From Aulostomus chinensis (lineage: Eukaryota; Chordata; Actinopteri; Syngnathiformes; Aulostomidae), in contig JBBMOA010000019.1 of NCBI GenBank assembly GCA_037954235.1, positions 10,394,805-10,458,804 of the forward strand: a stretch of DNA of 64,000 nt, read 5' to 3'. Shown here piece after piece: positions 1 to 12,800 of this stretch. The notes under the pieces are model-generated. The model ran no database searches, was not told the DNA's origin, and saw nothing but the letters and a program-made list of their open reading frames with translations. Both the position numbers and the translations under genes were made by a program. How positions within the stretch are numbered: the first letter of the stretch is position 1; each line of letters starts with the position of its first letter.

Positions 1-457
1 GGATCATAACCACAAATATATTTTACTTGCAATAAGAATTTGGAATGTAATTCTGATCTCAAAACTTAAAAAAAAAAAAAACAACCTTTTCTGTGAGATT
101 GCACTGCAGGGATACACTTGTGAACTCACGGTAACTCTTCACTTTGCTTTCACACATCATTAGGAATCAAACATTTCAAATACACCCCAGTCTGCTGACA
201 TAATAATCTCTGCTTTCAGACAGCCATCGCATTAGTTTCACGTGCTCTACACTATTCAGAGCCACCTTGAGGCTTTTGTCCTCAATAAGAACCCTGTTAC
301 AGACTTCAGATTGTACAGACTTTGAGTCTGCACTCTTGTCATTAACTGCTTGTGCAATGATCACTCTCTCTTTGCAAGATAAATATCTCTTGAATTTGGG
401 GCACAGAAAGCAGCCTAAACCAGTTCAGTACTTCTAGTTTACTTCCTATGAGCTCAC

Positions 458-1094
458 CACAGATTGGAAGCTGCCAAAATCAGTGAGAGCCATCTTGTTT
501 TCTGCTGAAGGCCCAGCCTCTGAGTACTGGCCTCCTGTAAAACCTGGTGACCCTGACCTGGGGCTCTGCAGGAGACACAGAAGGATGAGAAAAACAGTGG
601 AAAGTGAGGACAGAGTGACATGTAGGGGCACAAGAGGAAACCAGGGTGAAAATAATGACACCTCTGATGTTTTACATAAACACTCAGTGAAGTAATTGTA
701 GATAAAACATCAATTCAATGTGATCCAGAAGATATACCATTGCCTCACCCTGATTATTTTGTAGCCACTTCTTTTCTTGAAATACCAGCAGCCCAGGATT
801 AGGAGAGCTGCCAGGATGACCACAAGCAGAACTATGCCTACTGCTCTGGAGTACACAACACAATTCACAACAACAAAAATCACTTAGCGACAAATTTAGT
901 GAAATACATCAAATCAGCAAAAGGAGAAACAGACATTAATTTTTTGGATCCAAAAAAAGCTGATTGGGACGGTGAAGGTCTACCTTTACATTTGTGAATT
1001 GTGAATATGAATAAAACAGATACACATACTCCTCAGCTCTGACGTATCCCCGTCTGCTGGTTGCAAAATAAATGTTGAAATCTCCTCGAGGCAT
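458..1094 (-). CDS. mlana: Melan-A/MART-1 (partial, 3' exon(s) outside window)
   Basis: Three coding exons are visible on the minus strand: 1094-1030 (ATG, MPRGDFNIYF...), 845-749 and 565-458, all with GT..AG borders and matching phases (2, 0, 0). They encode about 89 residues. An N-terminal stretch ends in RAEE, followed by one hydrophobic membrane segment (AVGIVLLVVILAALLILGCW) and a basic stop-transfer YFKKRSGYK. This layout matches human MLANA, a small single-pass melanosome and trans-Golgi protein that supports PMEL processing in pigment cells. The start was chosen because MPR...D is the family N-terminus; in-frame sequence upstream looks like a 5'UTR exon behind a splice acceptor at 1123-1130. 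The third exon ends at a GT donor (457-456), so at least one more exon, expected to hold the PPxY-type tail, lies before base 1. Identification rests on residue-level similarity recalled from human MLANA. Confidence 0.85.
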
Positions 1095-1130
1095 CCCGTC
1101 TGTATGATTGCAACGCATCAAGCTGAAAGC

Positions 1131-4100
1131 AAACACAGTGTCCTTTCATCGGATTTAGTGCTGAAACATAATGACTATTTTTAATACTCACACAGTGTCC
1201 AACTCACTCTCCCTATCCCCTTTGATTGTGCAAGTGAACTTCAAAAATAGATGCAAAGTTCAGATATTGAGCTCTAAAATCAACCTTAAATCTGACAGTT
1301 CCAAGGCAATACATGGGCAGGAGTTTTATGGTACAATAAACACATATTTGTTTGAATAAATCTGTATTTGTTCCTCAGGACTTGCCCTGATTTATTGTAG
1401 ACTAATGAGAAATCACAGGTTTCACTCCTTGATCAAGCCTTCTCTTCATTTTCTACAATTCTAGAATTTCATTTGGCTGACGCTTTTGACTCCAAAGCAA
1501 CGTACAAGGCAAGCAAGAACGTAGACTGGAGGGACAACCTGAGTACGAAAAAAAAAAAAAAAAAAGCATTATTCAGTATTTTGTAAGTTATTGCTCAAAT
1601 GCAATGCTTTGCATAGAAACGTCTTGGTAGTCTAAGAATTAACAGGTTTTTGATACAGGCTTTAAAACGGTCATTGTAGCCAAATATGATCCTAATTGGT
1701 GACATCGTCACTTGTTGCTGTAGCAGTAAATGTCTAAAATGTCACCTAACGCCAGTCAGGCAGCTTCAATTCTTGCCATCTAATGAGAATACAACTTGCG
1801 AGTGTGACTTCAGTTGACTTCAATTAAAACGGCCAACTCCGCTGCTCTACACTGTCTACCATTATAAGCGAACATCTCTGCCAGAATAAAGGGATTAACA
1901 GTAAATTATCTTACCAAATTGGATAATTGAATTGGAGACAGCAGCTCCTCTAGCTAATGTCTTCTCTCCAACTCCGGCTGGACTTTTGTGTTATTTCACA
2001 GCTCAAATATCTGGAAAGGAGAGAGGGGCAGAAAAGAAACCCTCATGACCGTCACGGGTTAGAGGCTCATGGTTAAACCCATTGAAGCGGAGTAATTACC
2101 GTGAAACCCCGCGGCCGTAAACGCAACATTATTATCCACTCGTGAAACTACAGGAGTCAGCTGCTGCCTTTTCATATGAATGTGGACGGTATTGTTATTA
2201 ACAAATCCCTTTATCTGATAGCTTAGGCCTGTAGTAACAACTTCAACTATGTTAAAATAATCACCTATTCACGCTGATCTAAAGAAGTTTAGGTTTCTTA
2301 TAAAAAAAAATGACCCTTGCTCAGTTTAAGAATCAAGACGTTCTCTGCTGATCGTAAGCGCAGCATTTTTTTTTAAAGGCCGAATAATAACTTGCATTCA
2401 CAAGATGAAAGCTTGATTATGCATGAATGGCCCTCAACAGTAGTGCCAATTCATGAGGAGACATTTTAATTTTGCTACCATGTGTAGTAGATTTAAAACA
2501 GATTACCAGTAAAATAGTAATCAGTTTCAAAGCAATGCCAGCCCAAATGGAAATGTATCTCAGCGCAATTTTTTTCCCCAGTGTATTCATTTTTTTGTTC
2601 ATAAGTTGCAGTGTAAACATTTTATATAAAAATAATAGGAAATCCTCTCATAATGCATGAAAAGTTTGAATGTGGAGAAATTGTTCACCATCTGTTTTGA
2701 TGAAGGAATTCCTGAAGTTGTCCTTTCGGGTGACATTTTTCCTCAGAACAATATAGTTTTTCAGGATTAGAATAATGTCTTACATTAACACATCCTCAAT
2801 TCTAGATATATTTTGCGTTGTTTTTTTTTTTTTTTAAGAAATCATTATTTCATCACTGACCCTACGCCTTTACATCAGGTATTTTCCTCAAATGAAGCAA
2901 GAATGCTACCTAATGAAAAAGGTTAGCTGGGTTAGGAGGCTGGAAAAGAGGAAGTCATTTCCTGTTCCACTAGAGGGAGACTGCAACCTCTTTATAAAAA
3001 AAGGTCTTTTTGTTAGAAGTGATGCTTTTTTGCGAGAAAATCAGCTGATTGGTTTATTCGGAGTTCATAGGTCATGAAAACTGCAAAAGTCATGGAATTC
3101 TTAAATAATTATTTCATAAACTTTTTTTTGGTTGTTCATATAGCTTTTCATGAATTCTTTGTAAATGTTTACTTATAATTTTGACATGAACCTTTATGTT
3201 TATCTTTCATGTGTCAACAGACATCTCAGAGAATGTATGTTCATGAAAATCTTAAAGTTGTAGAAAAGGTTTGGAAGTGTGTTGGATGAAAATGTGCTTT
3301 AACCCCGTCTCATCGTTCCCTTATCTGTTATGACATCACTACTTGGCCTCTCAGTTGAATAAACAACGAAATGACACAGTAAAACTAAAAGTAAAACCAT
3401 TTAACATTGAATTATGTAAATGAATCAAGTGGTTCCTCTGCATACCCACAGAAAGAGAGGCTATTTGTATACACATATCTGGAAGCTGTGGGATTAACTG
3501 AATACATTTTCTGAAAGATTTTGAAAGCAACTTCTTGGAAATTGTTATAGAAACTCAGCCAAGGCCATGTTCCACTACACCTTCTACCTTCCAAAGTTGT
3601 AAGAAGTAGAGGGGGTATAGTGAAACTAGTGAAAGTGAAATTTTAGGGGGTTATGGGTTATTTATCATAGTATTATTATATGATATATGATATGATATAA
3701 ACCTATTTTTTATGTTAACAACAAGGAAGCACAAAACTATTGACATACCATGAATACTGGGAGATGTTGGCCATGTTTTAAGCAAATATTGGTCCGAAGA
3801 GCAAAAGTCTTCCTCTTCTCATCATCTGTTGAGGAAAGATTGTATTAAATATTATTTGGAGCTTTTGCATTCAATATTTGGAAAAGACAAAAAAAAAACA
3901 TTTCAAATTCACACTTATAACGTGATTTTTGTTTTTGAATGTACAAATTGTGAGAGTCATAGAACTTGTATACCGATAAATTAACAACGGTATCTCGGCC
4001 AATTAAGATATCCGCACAGATATCGGTTAAAAAAAAAAGAAAAAAAAGAAGAAGCAATATCGCGCATACCAAGTTCACAAGCGGAGTTCTCTCTTGTGCT

Positions 4101-4289
4101 CTAAAAATATACAACAAACATCAAGATTATTTTTTGAAGCGCATGACATTTATGACCAGGAAACAGCATCTGGATTTCATGAAGTTAGTAAAGCATCGAC
4201 ATGGAAGGCTTGGTGAAGATGTGACAGACCCCTCGTGCCTTGTCTTATCTAGACGTTAGGACCATGATTTGGCTCCTCACCGGTTGAGG
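1131..4289. other. Intergenic region between mlana and nipbl
   Basis: AT-rich noncoding DNA separating the divergently transcribed mlana (minus) and nipbl (plus). I see homopolymer tracts (for example A17 near 1549-1565 and T15 near 2821-2835) and short open frames without family resemblance. It presumably carries the mlana promoter, but I could not pick out a convincing pigment-cell M-box by eye. Confidence 0.5.
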
Positions 4290-4678
4290 GAGTTAGTTCT
4301 TTTACCGATTCTTCCGGTCGGCATTTTGAGCGAGAGAGAGGGTTAGACTGCCCCCCCCCCCTTTCCCCGTTTCTCTGATTCTACTCTACTTAAATATAAC
4401 TGCTAACATTATAGCATGGTAGCGTCTATATGTGGGGGAAACCGTAGGATAAGGCCGGTTTGATGGGGATGCTGCCCGCCGTCTCCCAGTGGATACATTC
4501 GCCGTGAGAAAGATGACGAGCCCCCAGCCTCCCCGACGGGGATCACTGCCGTTGTGATCGCTATTTCTCGGAGGAGCTGTTTGAACGGTGGGACGGAGAG
4601 GGAGCTCTTCTCCAGCTCCAGCTGCCATCCTGCTCCTCCCCCTCCTCCTCCTCCACTTCTTTCTCATCACATCCTGAG
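4290..4678 (+). promoter_or_regulatory. nipbl: CpG-rich promoter and probable noncoding exon 1 of nipbl
   Basis: This stretch is richer in GC and CpG than its surroundings and contains C and CCT runs. It ends in a good splice donor (CTGAG then GTAAATAAG at 4679). The first coding exon of nipbl begins at a splice acceptor (5887), so an upstream noncoding exon is required, and this donor is the best candidate. Human NIPBL likewise has a noncoding first exon. The transcription start itself is not visible. A minus-strand open frame of 103 codons here is read as a chance frame in GC-rich DNA. Confidence 0.55.
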
Positions 4679-5888
4679 GTAAATAAGCCACACTCAACAG
4701 AAAACAACCGCGTCTAAGACCATTTATTCACTCAACCCCTGGCTTTCTGTTTCATCAGGTAACACCAGGCAGCATTTGAGATCAGCCAAGGGGAGAAATA
4801 TGATTTGTGATGGGGTCTGTGCTTTGTACCCCTGCCTCCCTGGCGTCGGGTCGGGGTTACGCTTCCTAATGCAAGTCCGTGGTCCACTTTGTGAGCTAGA
4901 GATGCGTCGGTGAAGGCCATTGCGAGTGTGGGGTGAAAATCCACACCGATACATGACCTGTGTGATACCAGGAGCGTTTCAGAGCTCCAGTAAACACACG
5001 GCTTACTGATTTTGATACACTACCGGTGATGCTAGCTCAGGCAACTAGCGTTAAACCTAGCCAGCTAGCATAGCTTCATCTCCAGTTGTTGCTAGCCGGC
5101 TAACCCCGACTTGATTTTATTCACTCTCACTCACGTCGTTATACTGCTCATTCTCTCAGTCTACAACACCGAACATAATATAGAACGCTGTAATAATACA
5201 GTCACATCTGGTGTCAAGGTGAGCTAATGTCGCTATTATGGGTCTGGACAGCCCCGGAAATCTTAAGTGTCGGTTTAACAAAAGACAGAATCTGAGTTGG
5301 GTTTTTGTAAATTACAGCCTTTGTGTTTTTGTTTTTGTTGTTAATTTCACCCGGAACGAAAATAGATAAGGCAGCCAAGCTAAATGCACTGACATTCACA
5401 TAGAAACACGAATAACTTTTCATCATCTAAGCTAAGGAAACAGATGTGCACTTATTCTAGGTTAATGTTACTCATTACACAATGTATAAATGGTAACTGA
5501 GATAGCTGGATTTTTGCGGGTCAGTTTACAGTACATGTTTAACAAGAGCAGGTTGGAATAGCACAGCAAAAAAAAAGAGCATTTATAAAAGGAAAATAAT
5601 GGACCACAATGGTATGGAAACACCAAAAACTATTACCACTGAATAACATTAAAGACATGTCCATGCTGCCTGCTTGTTATAAGACCTTTACGCACTATCC
5701 ACATCAGAATAATTCTGTAATCCTGCACACTCATATGACACAGCACTGAACCCCCATTCCAGAAGCATACTGGCAAATACTTGACAATTTCCTTATCATA
5801 ACAATATTAAGAATAATGCCTTTAACGGTACTAACCTTGCTAAAAGTCCTGTAAGAGTGTCTGATGTTGTTTTTTTTGTCTCTGCAGC

Positions 5889-5903
5889 ATGTTGGAGATG
5901 TGA
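5889..5903 (+). promoter_or_regulatory. Short upstream ORF in nipbl 5'UTR
   Basis: Right after the acceptor of exon 2, an ATG opens a four-codon frame (M-L-E-M-stop) that also contains a second ATG. It ends 69 bases before the nipbl start. A further ATG at 5964 is in frame with the main start and would add Met-Phe-Ser. The ATG at 5973 is preferred because it has A at -3 and matches the human NIPBL N-terminus MNGDMPH. Confidence 0.5.
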
Positions 5904-5972
5904 GGAACAAGGAGCGATTGGTAATATCGAGCAGCCTGTGCATTGACTCGACCTCTTGACCTCATGTTCAGC

Positions 5973-8900
5973 ATGAATGGTGATATGCCTCATGTTCCCA
6001 TCACTACTCTTGCTGGAATTGCTAGCCTGACTGACTGTAAGTGCAACACCATCTCTCTGATGCTGTTCACACATCATAAACACAGATATTCGATCCAAAA
6101 TGTGGTACCACTAAGGAATACACAACCCTGATTCTTTAACTTGTACTGCGGATCATTATACTGCTTCTTACCAGTCGTGATTTCAGGGCTGGTAGAGCTG
6201 AAGTGGTTTGTGCTTAAAAAGTTTCAAGTCGTGGGTGTAGTGACCCCAAATTAGCTTCAATGAAAGAAAAACTTTGTTAACGCAGAAAAGATTATAACAC
6301 AGTTAAGCATGAGATGATTTTTGACAGGCGTGCTTACTTATGTTGCCTGGGACGGGGTAACTTTACTAATTTGACCTTTCTTCACTCTTCTATCACTGAA
6401 ATTTCAGGCCTTGTAACAGCATGTTTATAGTATTTTTTCAACATCTTTCTTCATAAAATATGACGTTGACATGTTTTTCAATGTGTGAATTGTGATTACA
6501 AAATGAATAGTGCAAAAAAAAAAAAAAAGACCTGAAGAAAAGAGCATTTATTCTGTATTTTGAGCCCTTTTTTCCTTAGAAATAGTGCTTTGTTCAACAA
6601 GGGCCGACGATATTGGCAAAATTAAATACCACAATATTTAATACCTTAATGGCAATATTATGGCAATGCTGTAGGGATCACTTGATTTTTTGATGAAATT
6701 TTACCACAATGATATTTAATTTCTTTAAAATCCTCATCAATGGTGTTATTTTGTCCACGTCTGTTAAGGCAAGTAGTAAGTGTATGAAAAATGTTTGAAC
6801 AGTCTCACAACTGAAAAAACACACACTATTTTACTGTTATGCAGCCTTCATAACCTGGGAATGATGCTATGTCCAAATATATGTTGATATACAGTATTGC
6901 GCAGCCCTGTTATCAGGCAAAGGATGGTAATTTCAGATGTAAAAGATGTATGTTGACAGAAAAATATATGTAATTAGTGACATTTGAACCATTTTGAAAG
7001 CATAACAGATTTATTATGTTGCCCCCTGATTTTCCACCCCACATACCATGTTTTTTCTTCGCCCTTCATCTGTCCAGTGTTGAACCAGCTGCCCCTGCCT
7101 TCTCCTCTTCCTGCCACCACTGCAAAGAGTCTGCTCTACAATGGAAGGATCTCTGAAGAGGTCAGCAGCCTCCTGGTGTGTCGAGACGAGAATTTGGTGA
7201 CTCAACTGGCACACAGCCTTAACCAGGTGTCCACAGAACACATGTAAGTAGCATAGCCGGTGTCGTCATTTACTATTTGTCAGCTGGTGTCTACATGATG
7301 TTCTTCTGTTCTTCTCTGTGCTTCCCAGAGAGTTGAAGGACAATTTGGGGAATGATGAACCTGAGGGTGACATGCCAGTGCTTCTACAAACATTGCTATC
7401 CAGAAACCCCAAAATCTTCAGGGACAGGAGTATGACAATTCATTTCATGTTTCAGGTTGCCTAGGCGGTCTCATACAGTGGACCAGTGGGGGGGGGATAA
7501 CACAAAGTATCTTGGTCTAGCTTGGTATCTATGGTAGTATTTTGTGTCTTTACAAGGACTGAAAACATTTGAGACACCAGATCCGTTCATCTATTTCAGT
7601 TTTGAGTAGTTAAACCTGAGCTACCTTATTTCAAGAAGTGCAGGTGCTAACAGGCATGAAATTGTGTATCACTGAGTTTCAATTACTGGTGCTGCAGAAT
7701 TATGTATGTGCAGCTCTTTTATTTGTTTGATTTTCTCTTAGGTGTAATACAGCAGCCAATGATTCAACAGTATAAGATGTCTCAGAGTCAGGTGCATGGG
7801 AGTCCAGCTTCCAACTATCAGCAAACCACTGTCTCTCAAAGCCCCTCTGGGTAAGGCTGTGACATCATGTTCTCAGATATTGGAGAATGCATCTGCACCT
7901 TATACTAAAATGACCTCTTGTACCCTTTACAGATGCTTTACATCCCCACAGTCTGGGTCAGGAACTCGCTTCATACCGCAACAACAGCATTCCAACAGCC
8001 CCATCCCCAGTCCATATACTCCTCAGAGTCCAGCAGACTACATGCAGTACAGTCCACCCAGTTATTCACAACACCAGCAGACTCAGCAAGGTGAGTCCAA
8101 AGTCAAGTTAGGATAAATGTGTGAATGCTGCCTGCGACACCACCTAACACTAATGGTAAACAGCAAAATGTGCGCATTTCTACTGTTGTTGGTTTTAAAA
8201 CAAGTCAAGGAAGACGATGTTACACAAGGTTAGTCAAATTATTGCTCAGTGCTTTTCCATCTGTAGCCTTGTGTCTACATAGCATTTCTGAATGGCTGAA
8301 AAGTGTTTTTGGGCTGTTGGAGCTCTCATTCAGTTCACATTCAGTGTTGGTTTGCGCCCACAAATTGACCGGGTTTTTTTTTCTATTCTGGGATTTTTTT
8401 TTTATCAATTTGGATACTTAGATATGGAAATAACAAGCTCCATGAACAAGAACCAGTCCCAACTCAAAAGAGAGAGCGAGACAGATGACACAGGCGCCTT
8501 TCTGAGAAGTTCAACTATTTTTGAGATTTTAGAGGCACTTGGAGCACAGAAATGGTGAACTGTTCTGAAAAAGAAGACGTCAGCCTCTCCTTGGCTCTAA
8601 AAGAAGAGACCTCTAATTAAACTGCTCTAAAACCCACACTTTAACAATTGGCTCTGAAAGTCCTCACTGAATGATTGTTACATTATCCCAGGGGTCCCAA
8701 GTCTCAGGTACAGTAGTTTTGCAAGAAAAACCCCTGGTTTAGCATGCACACAGAATGGGATTTTAAAAAGTAGCCATTTGTTTTACTGGCTTGTAGCAAA
8801 TCAGTGTGGAAAAGAAATGTAGCATTGCAACTCTCCAACTACTTAGACAATCATGTGGCATCAACACAAATAACAAGATTTTATTTGTTTCTCTCCCAGT

Positions 8901-9847
8901 TTCTGGCAGTCTTCGAAATATCCATGACAACAAGGTCTCTGGGCAGCTATCAAGTAACTCATCTAATCATAATGTGAAACCAGGCTCTGATGAAGATTAT
9001 GTGAACATGGCTCACAGACTTGGAAATGAGGTAGTTTGGAGTGAGAATATATCCTGACATGAACCTTGGCTGGCACTGCCTGTTCAAAATGCTGATTAAC
9101 GTCTTGTGTTCAATAGGAAAATGACCCCTCCATGATGGCCGCCTTGTTTCCTGTTAAATCACCACAGTCTGCATGTTCCCCTGCTGGGAGTGAAGAAGCT
9201 GCGAAATGTATGCTGCTTTAGCAATAAGTCCATTTCCCTTAATATTCTGAAATGAAAATATTAATACCATTCATTGCCTTTTTCTTTGGTACCAATTTTT
9301 CTTGATTTTACGTGTACCTCTGCAGGGTCAAGACCTCTACTCATCATGCAGTCACCTCCCTCCGATGTGCCAGCGGGTGCAGCCCCTAACATGCTCCTTT
9401 CATCTGCTGAGCGCAAAAAGAAGCAGAAAGAAAGGCGCAAAGAAGAGAATGAGCACATCGGGAAAAATGCCTTGTATGACATTGTGAGTTCTCCGCTGAA
9501 AGACTCTGCCAGGCTGACTTTAAAACTGTCCAGAGTGAAGACGTCACATGTGGAACAATACGGAGAGCTTTCTCCAAGGGCACACGTGCAGTCAGAACAT
9601 GATTTGGTGAATAGTAATAATGATATGTCAAGAACCAACCAAGACTTGTCGTGCAAGTTAAGTGCTGAGGAGCAGTTGCACTGCCAGCAGCTCTCGTTTC
9701 AGCCAAATACCAAGGAGGCTGTAGCCGTCACTGGGACTGGGGGTGTGCTCGATGATGCTGAGATCGACACGCTGGCAGAGAGTGAAAGAACAGAACGCGA
9801 GTCAATCAGTGAGAGGGAACGATGGTCTAAAGAAGTCCAGGATAAAG
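5973..9847 (+). CDS. nipbl: nipbl exons 2-9: N-terminal MAU2-binding region and linker
   Basis: Exons 5973-6036, 7078-7243, 7329-7429, 7742-7850, 7933-8090, 8900-9030, 9117-9207 and 9326-9847 encode residues 1-447. The first ~70 residues (LLNQLPLPSPLPATTAKSLL..., HSLNQVSTEHIELKDN) are highly conserved with human; this end binds MAU2/Scc4 in the known complex. Exons 5-6 give a Gln/Ser/Pro-rich low-complexity linker (QQTTVSQSPSG, PQSPADYMQYSPPSYSQ). Exon 9 holds a basic KKKQKERRKEE patch and the family block YDIVSSPLKDSARLTLKLSRV. Confidence 0.93.
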
Positions 9848-12800
9848 GTATAGTTCCATCTTCTTTTTTATGACTTAGGACTGTTCATGTTCCCAGAAAG
9901 GCTAAGCTACAGTGTTCTTTATTGCAGACAAACCTCTGAAGAAACGGAAGCAAGACTCGTACCCTCAGGAACCTGGAACCGAGGCTAGTGACGGTCTTCT
10001 TGTACAAGGAGGCAACACAGGCAGCAAGATGACACCCAAGAAGATGAATGCCGCAAGTAACGGTGCCAGTCGTCCAGCTTTGATGGTCAGTATTGATCTG
10101 CAGCAAGCCGGCAGAATAAAAAAACAGCCTGTTGTGGTCCTGGAGGCAAAGCAATTGTGTGAGGACCACATTCGACGTCTTAATTCAAAGACAGATGACA
10201 AGGTGGATAAAGGCATTGATAACAGATCTGGCCTGAACAAACAGCCAGCTGACAACTCCAGGAAGTCTGGATCAGAAATCCGACCAATAACGGAGACGCA
10301 GGAAAGCCGGCGGGAATCGAAGCACAGACCTGATGGCAAAATGGACAGCAGCAAAGGACACACTGATGGAGGACGACCGGACACACCACGGCAGAAACAT
10401 AACAGAAGTTCGGACTCACGACACAAAGAGGAAAAGAATCACAACTGTCACCAAACCCACATCAGCCAGCCTGAGTCTCTAAAAACCATGAGCAAGGCAG
10501 AGCGTAACTCCAGTCATGTTGAAGACAAAGGCAGGGATAGAGTCATGGATAAGGAGAGAAATAAGCTCATGGACAAGGATGGAGATAAGGATAGAGAGAG
10601 AGAGAGGGACAGACATGGAGAACGGGATAAGGACAGAGGTAAGGACAAAGGTAGACTCAAAGAAAAGGATAGAGATCGGATTAAGGAGAAGGAAAGAGAG
10701 AAGGAAAAAGATCAGGATAAAGACAGAGACAGGGTCAAAAACAAAGATAGAGTTAGAGAAAAGGACAGACATAGAGGAGTGGACAAAGAAAGAGAAAGGG
10801 ACAAGGACCGAGATCGGGACTTGGACACAGAAAGAGATAAGAATAAGGAAAGAGATAGGGACTTAGACAAAGAAAAAGATAGGGTTAGGGAGAAAGACAG
10901 GGTTAAGGACAGAGATGGGGATAAAGATAGAGGTAGAGATAAGATCAAAGATGGAGATCGAATTAGAGATAAAACCAGAGATAGGGCTGAGGGCAGGGAC
11001 GGCGAGGCAGTCAGAGAAAAAGAAAGGAAACACAAAAGTTTGTCAAAAGAAAACTGCAGCAGACACAAACAGTCTCCTGACCAAAGTATGAAACCTGATA
11101 GTGCAAGAGTGAAACAAGATGGAAGCAGAAAATCCACTGACCACAGTGGTCAAGAAAGGACAGAAAGCTCCAGCTTTCAACACCTCCAAAATCAGAAAGA
11201 GAGGAAAAGTGGGCACGACGGCACTAGTGGCCAAGCCGTAAATAAACAGCAGTCCGAGAATAAAATGAGTGAATTCCCCTCTTACCTGCTGGGTGGAAAT
11301 TCAGGAAGTCTGAAGAACTTTGTGATTCCTAAACTGAAACGGGACGACAGAGAAAAAGAGGCCCAGGTTCCGGGCAAACCGGTGGACGGCTGGCGGGAAC
11401 CTCGGGTCAGACTGGAGAGAGTTTCACTGGTGGAAAACTTAAACAAAGGAGCTAAACCTGTTGTGGTGCTCCAGAAACTAAACATCGATGAGATCAAAAG
11501 CATCATAAGGGAGAGCAGGAATGCTCACAAGTCCAGGAACTGGTCATCCTTTGGCAAGTCAGGGAGAGGTACGTTCTACAGTATTCCATTCATGTTCTTT
11601 GAATATGTGATACAAGTAAATATGTGGGAAGTGGGTGACACAACAGCCTCTGGATTTGTGGAAATCACCATCATTAATCCGAATAAAAGGTTGTGCTGTT
11701 AGCTTTATTTTGAAGCTCACTCACTTCCTGTGCTTACAGAGATGTCGTTTGGCGAGAAGCCAAACAAACGCAGACACAGTCTGATCAGTAAGACCCCCAA
11801 GTATGCTGAGATGGACTCTGATGAAGAGGAGGAGGAGGAGGAGGAGGAGGACTCTGGTGATGAGGGTGAGCCTCAAAACAACTCAGCGATCACCAGTACA
11901 CACCAGAGTAATATAATTGAACGTTAGGGCTAGGCAGTATTTCACTATCTATTCAGTATGGTTGAGCTGTGTGAAATGTGGTTTTTCTATCAAAACATTT
12001 TGATGAACTATTCTGCTTTCGAAATCAGCGCCAAGAAGGAAATAGTCAGATTTCTCACCAAAAAATAGTGGCTTAAATGATGGTATCACACTTCCAATGC
12101 AGGACCAATATGATGAACGTCAACTGCATTATCTGACGTGTTATTTTCCAATATTAAAGCAAATACTGAGTTATCTGAATTTTGGAATACTCACTTTTTT
12201 ATGATTTCAGGCTTCCTGATTTGATGTAGTCCTATTATACATATATCAAAGTATATAATTAAGATGTATTAAAGAAGAGTACGATAAGAACTCCGTTTTT
12301 TCTGTTTTTGTATCAGCTCCTAGGAAAAGGCGCAAGAAAGATCAAGACAAATCATGGAAGCGTGAAGAGAAGAAAGGTCGTCACCGTCAGCGCCACTGGA
12401 GCTCAGATGAACGTGAAGGCAGTCCACCGCCAAGCTTAGGGGATGGTGAGTATTTAGTGCAAGGGCCCGGTCCAAGGCCCACCTATTCATACTCATACCA
12501 GGACCCATTTAAAAAGAAGCTCCCAAGTTTTTTTGGGCTAATCTGTTTATCGATTAAATCTCAAATCACCAATTGCTGGGCCGATGGAAGCCCCGGAATA
12601 CAATTAAAACGAATAGGTTCTTTAAACTTTTACGTATCCAAATGTTACGGGTTCTGTTGCCAAAACGTTGTTTGTTTTCTGTGAAGGCAAAGTGATTTCG
12701 TGGGAAAGTCTGACGCTTCTGTCAAAGATCTGACAAAGATATTGTGTGTTCCTTTATTTCAGTTGCCAAAAAAATGAAGAAAAAACAGAAAAACCGAAAA

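Noticed and set aside
4386..4697. 103-codon minus-strand frame in the nipbl promoter region
   Set aside because: GC-rich DNA favours open frames; no family resemblance, and the region is better explained as nipbl exon 1/CpG island.
10712..11137. 141-codon minus-strand Ser/Leu-rich frame opposite nipbl exon 10
   Set aside because: It is the antisense shadow of the K/R/D/E repeat, which yields S/L codons; no start context or conservation.
11569..11702. Extension of nipbl exon 10 frame by 44 codons
   Set aside because: A strong donor at 11569 and a clean acceptor at 11739 restore the conserved KPNKRRHS...KYAEM block; the extra codons are intron sequence.
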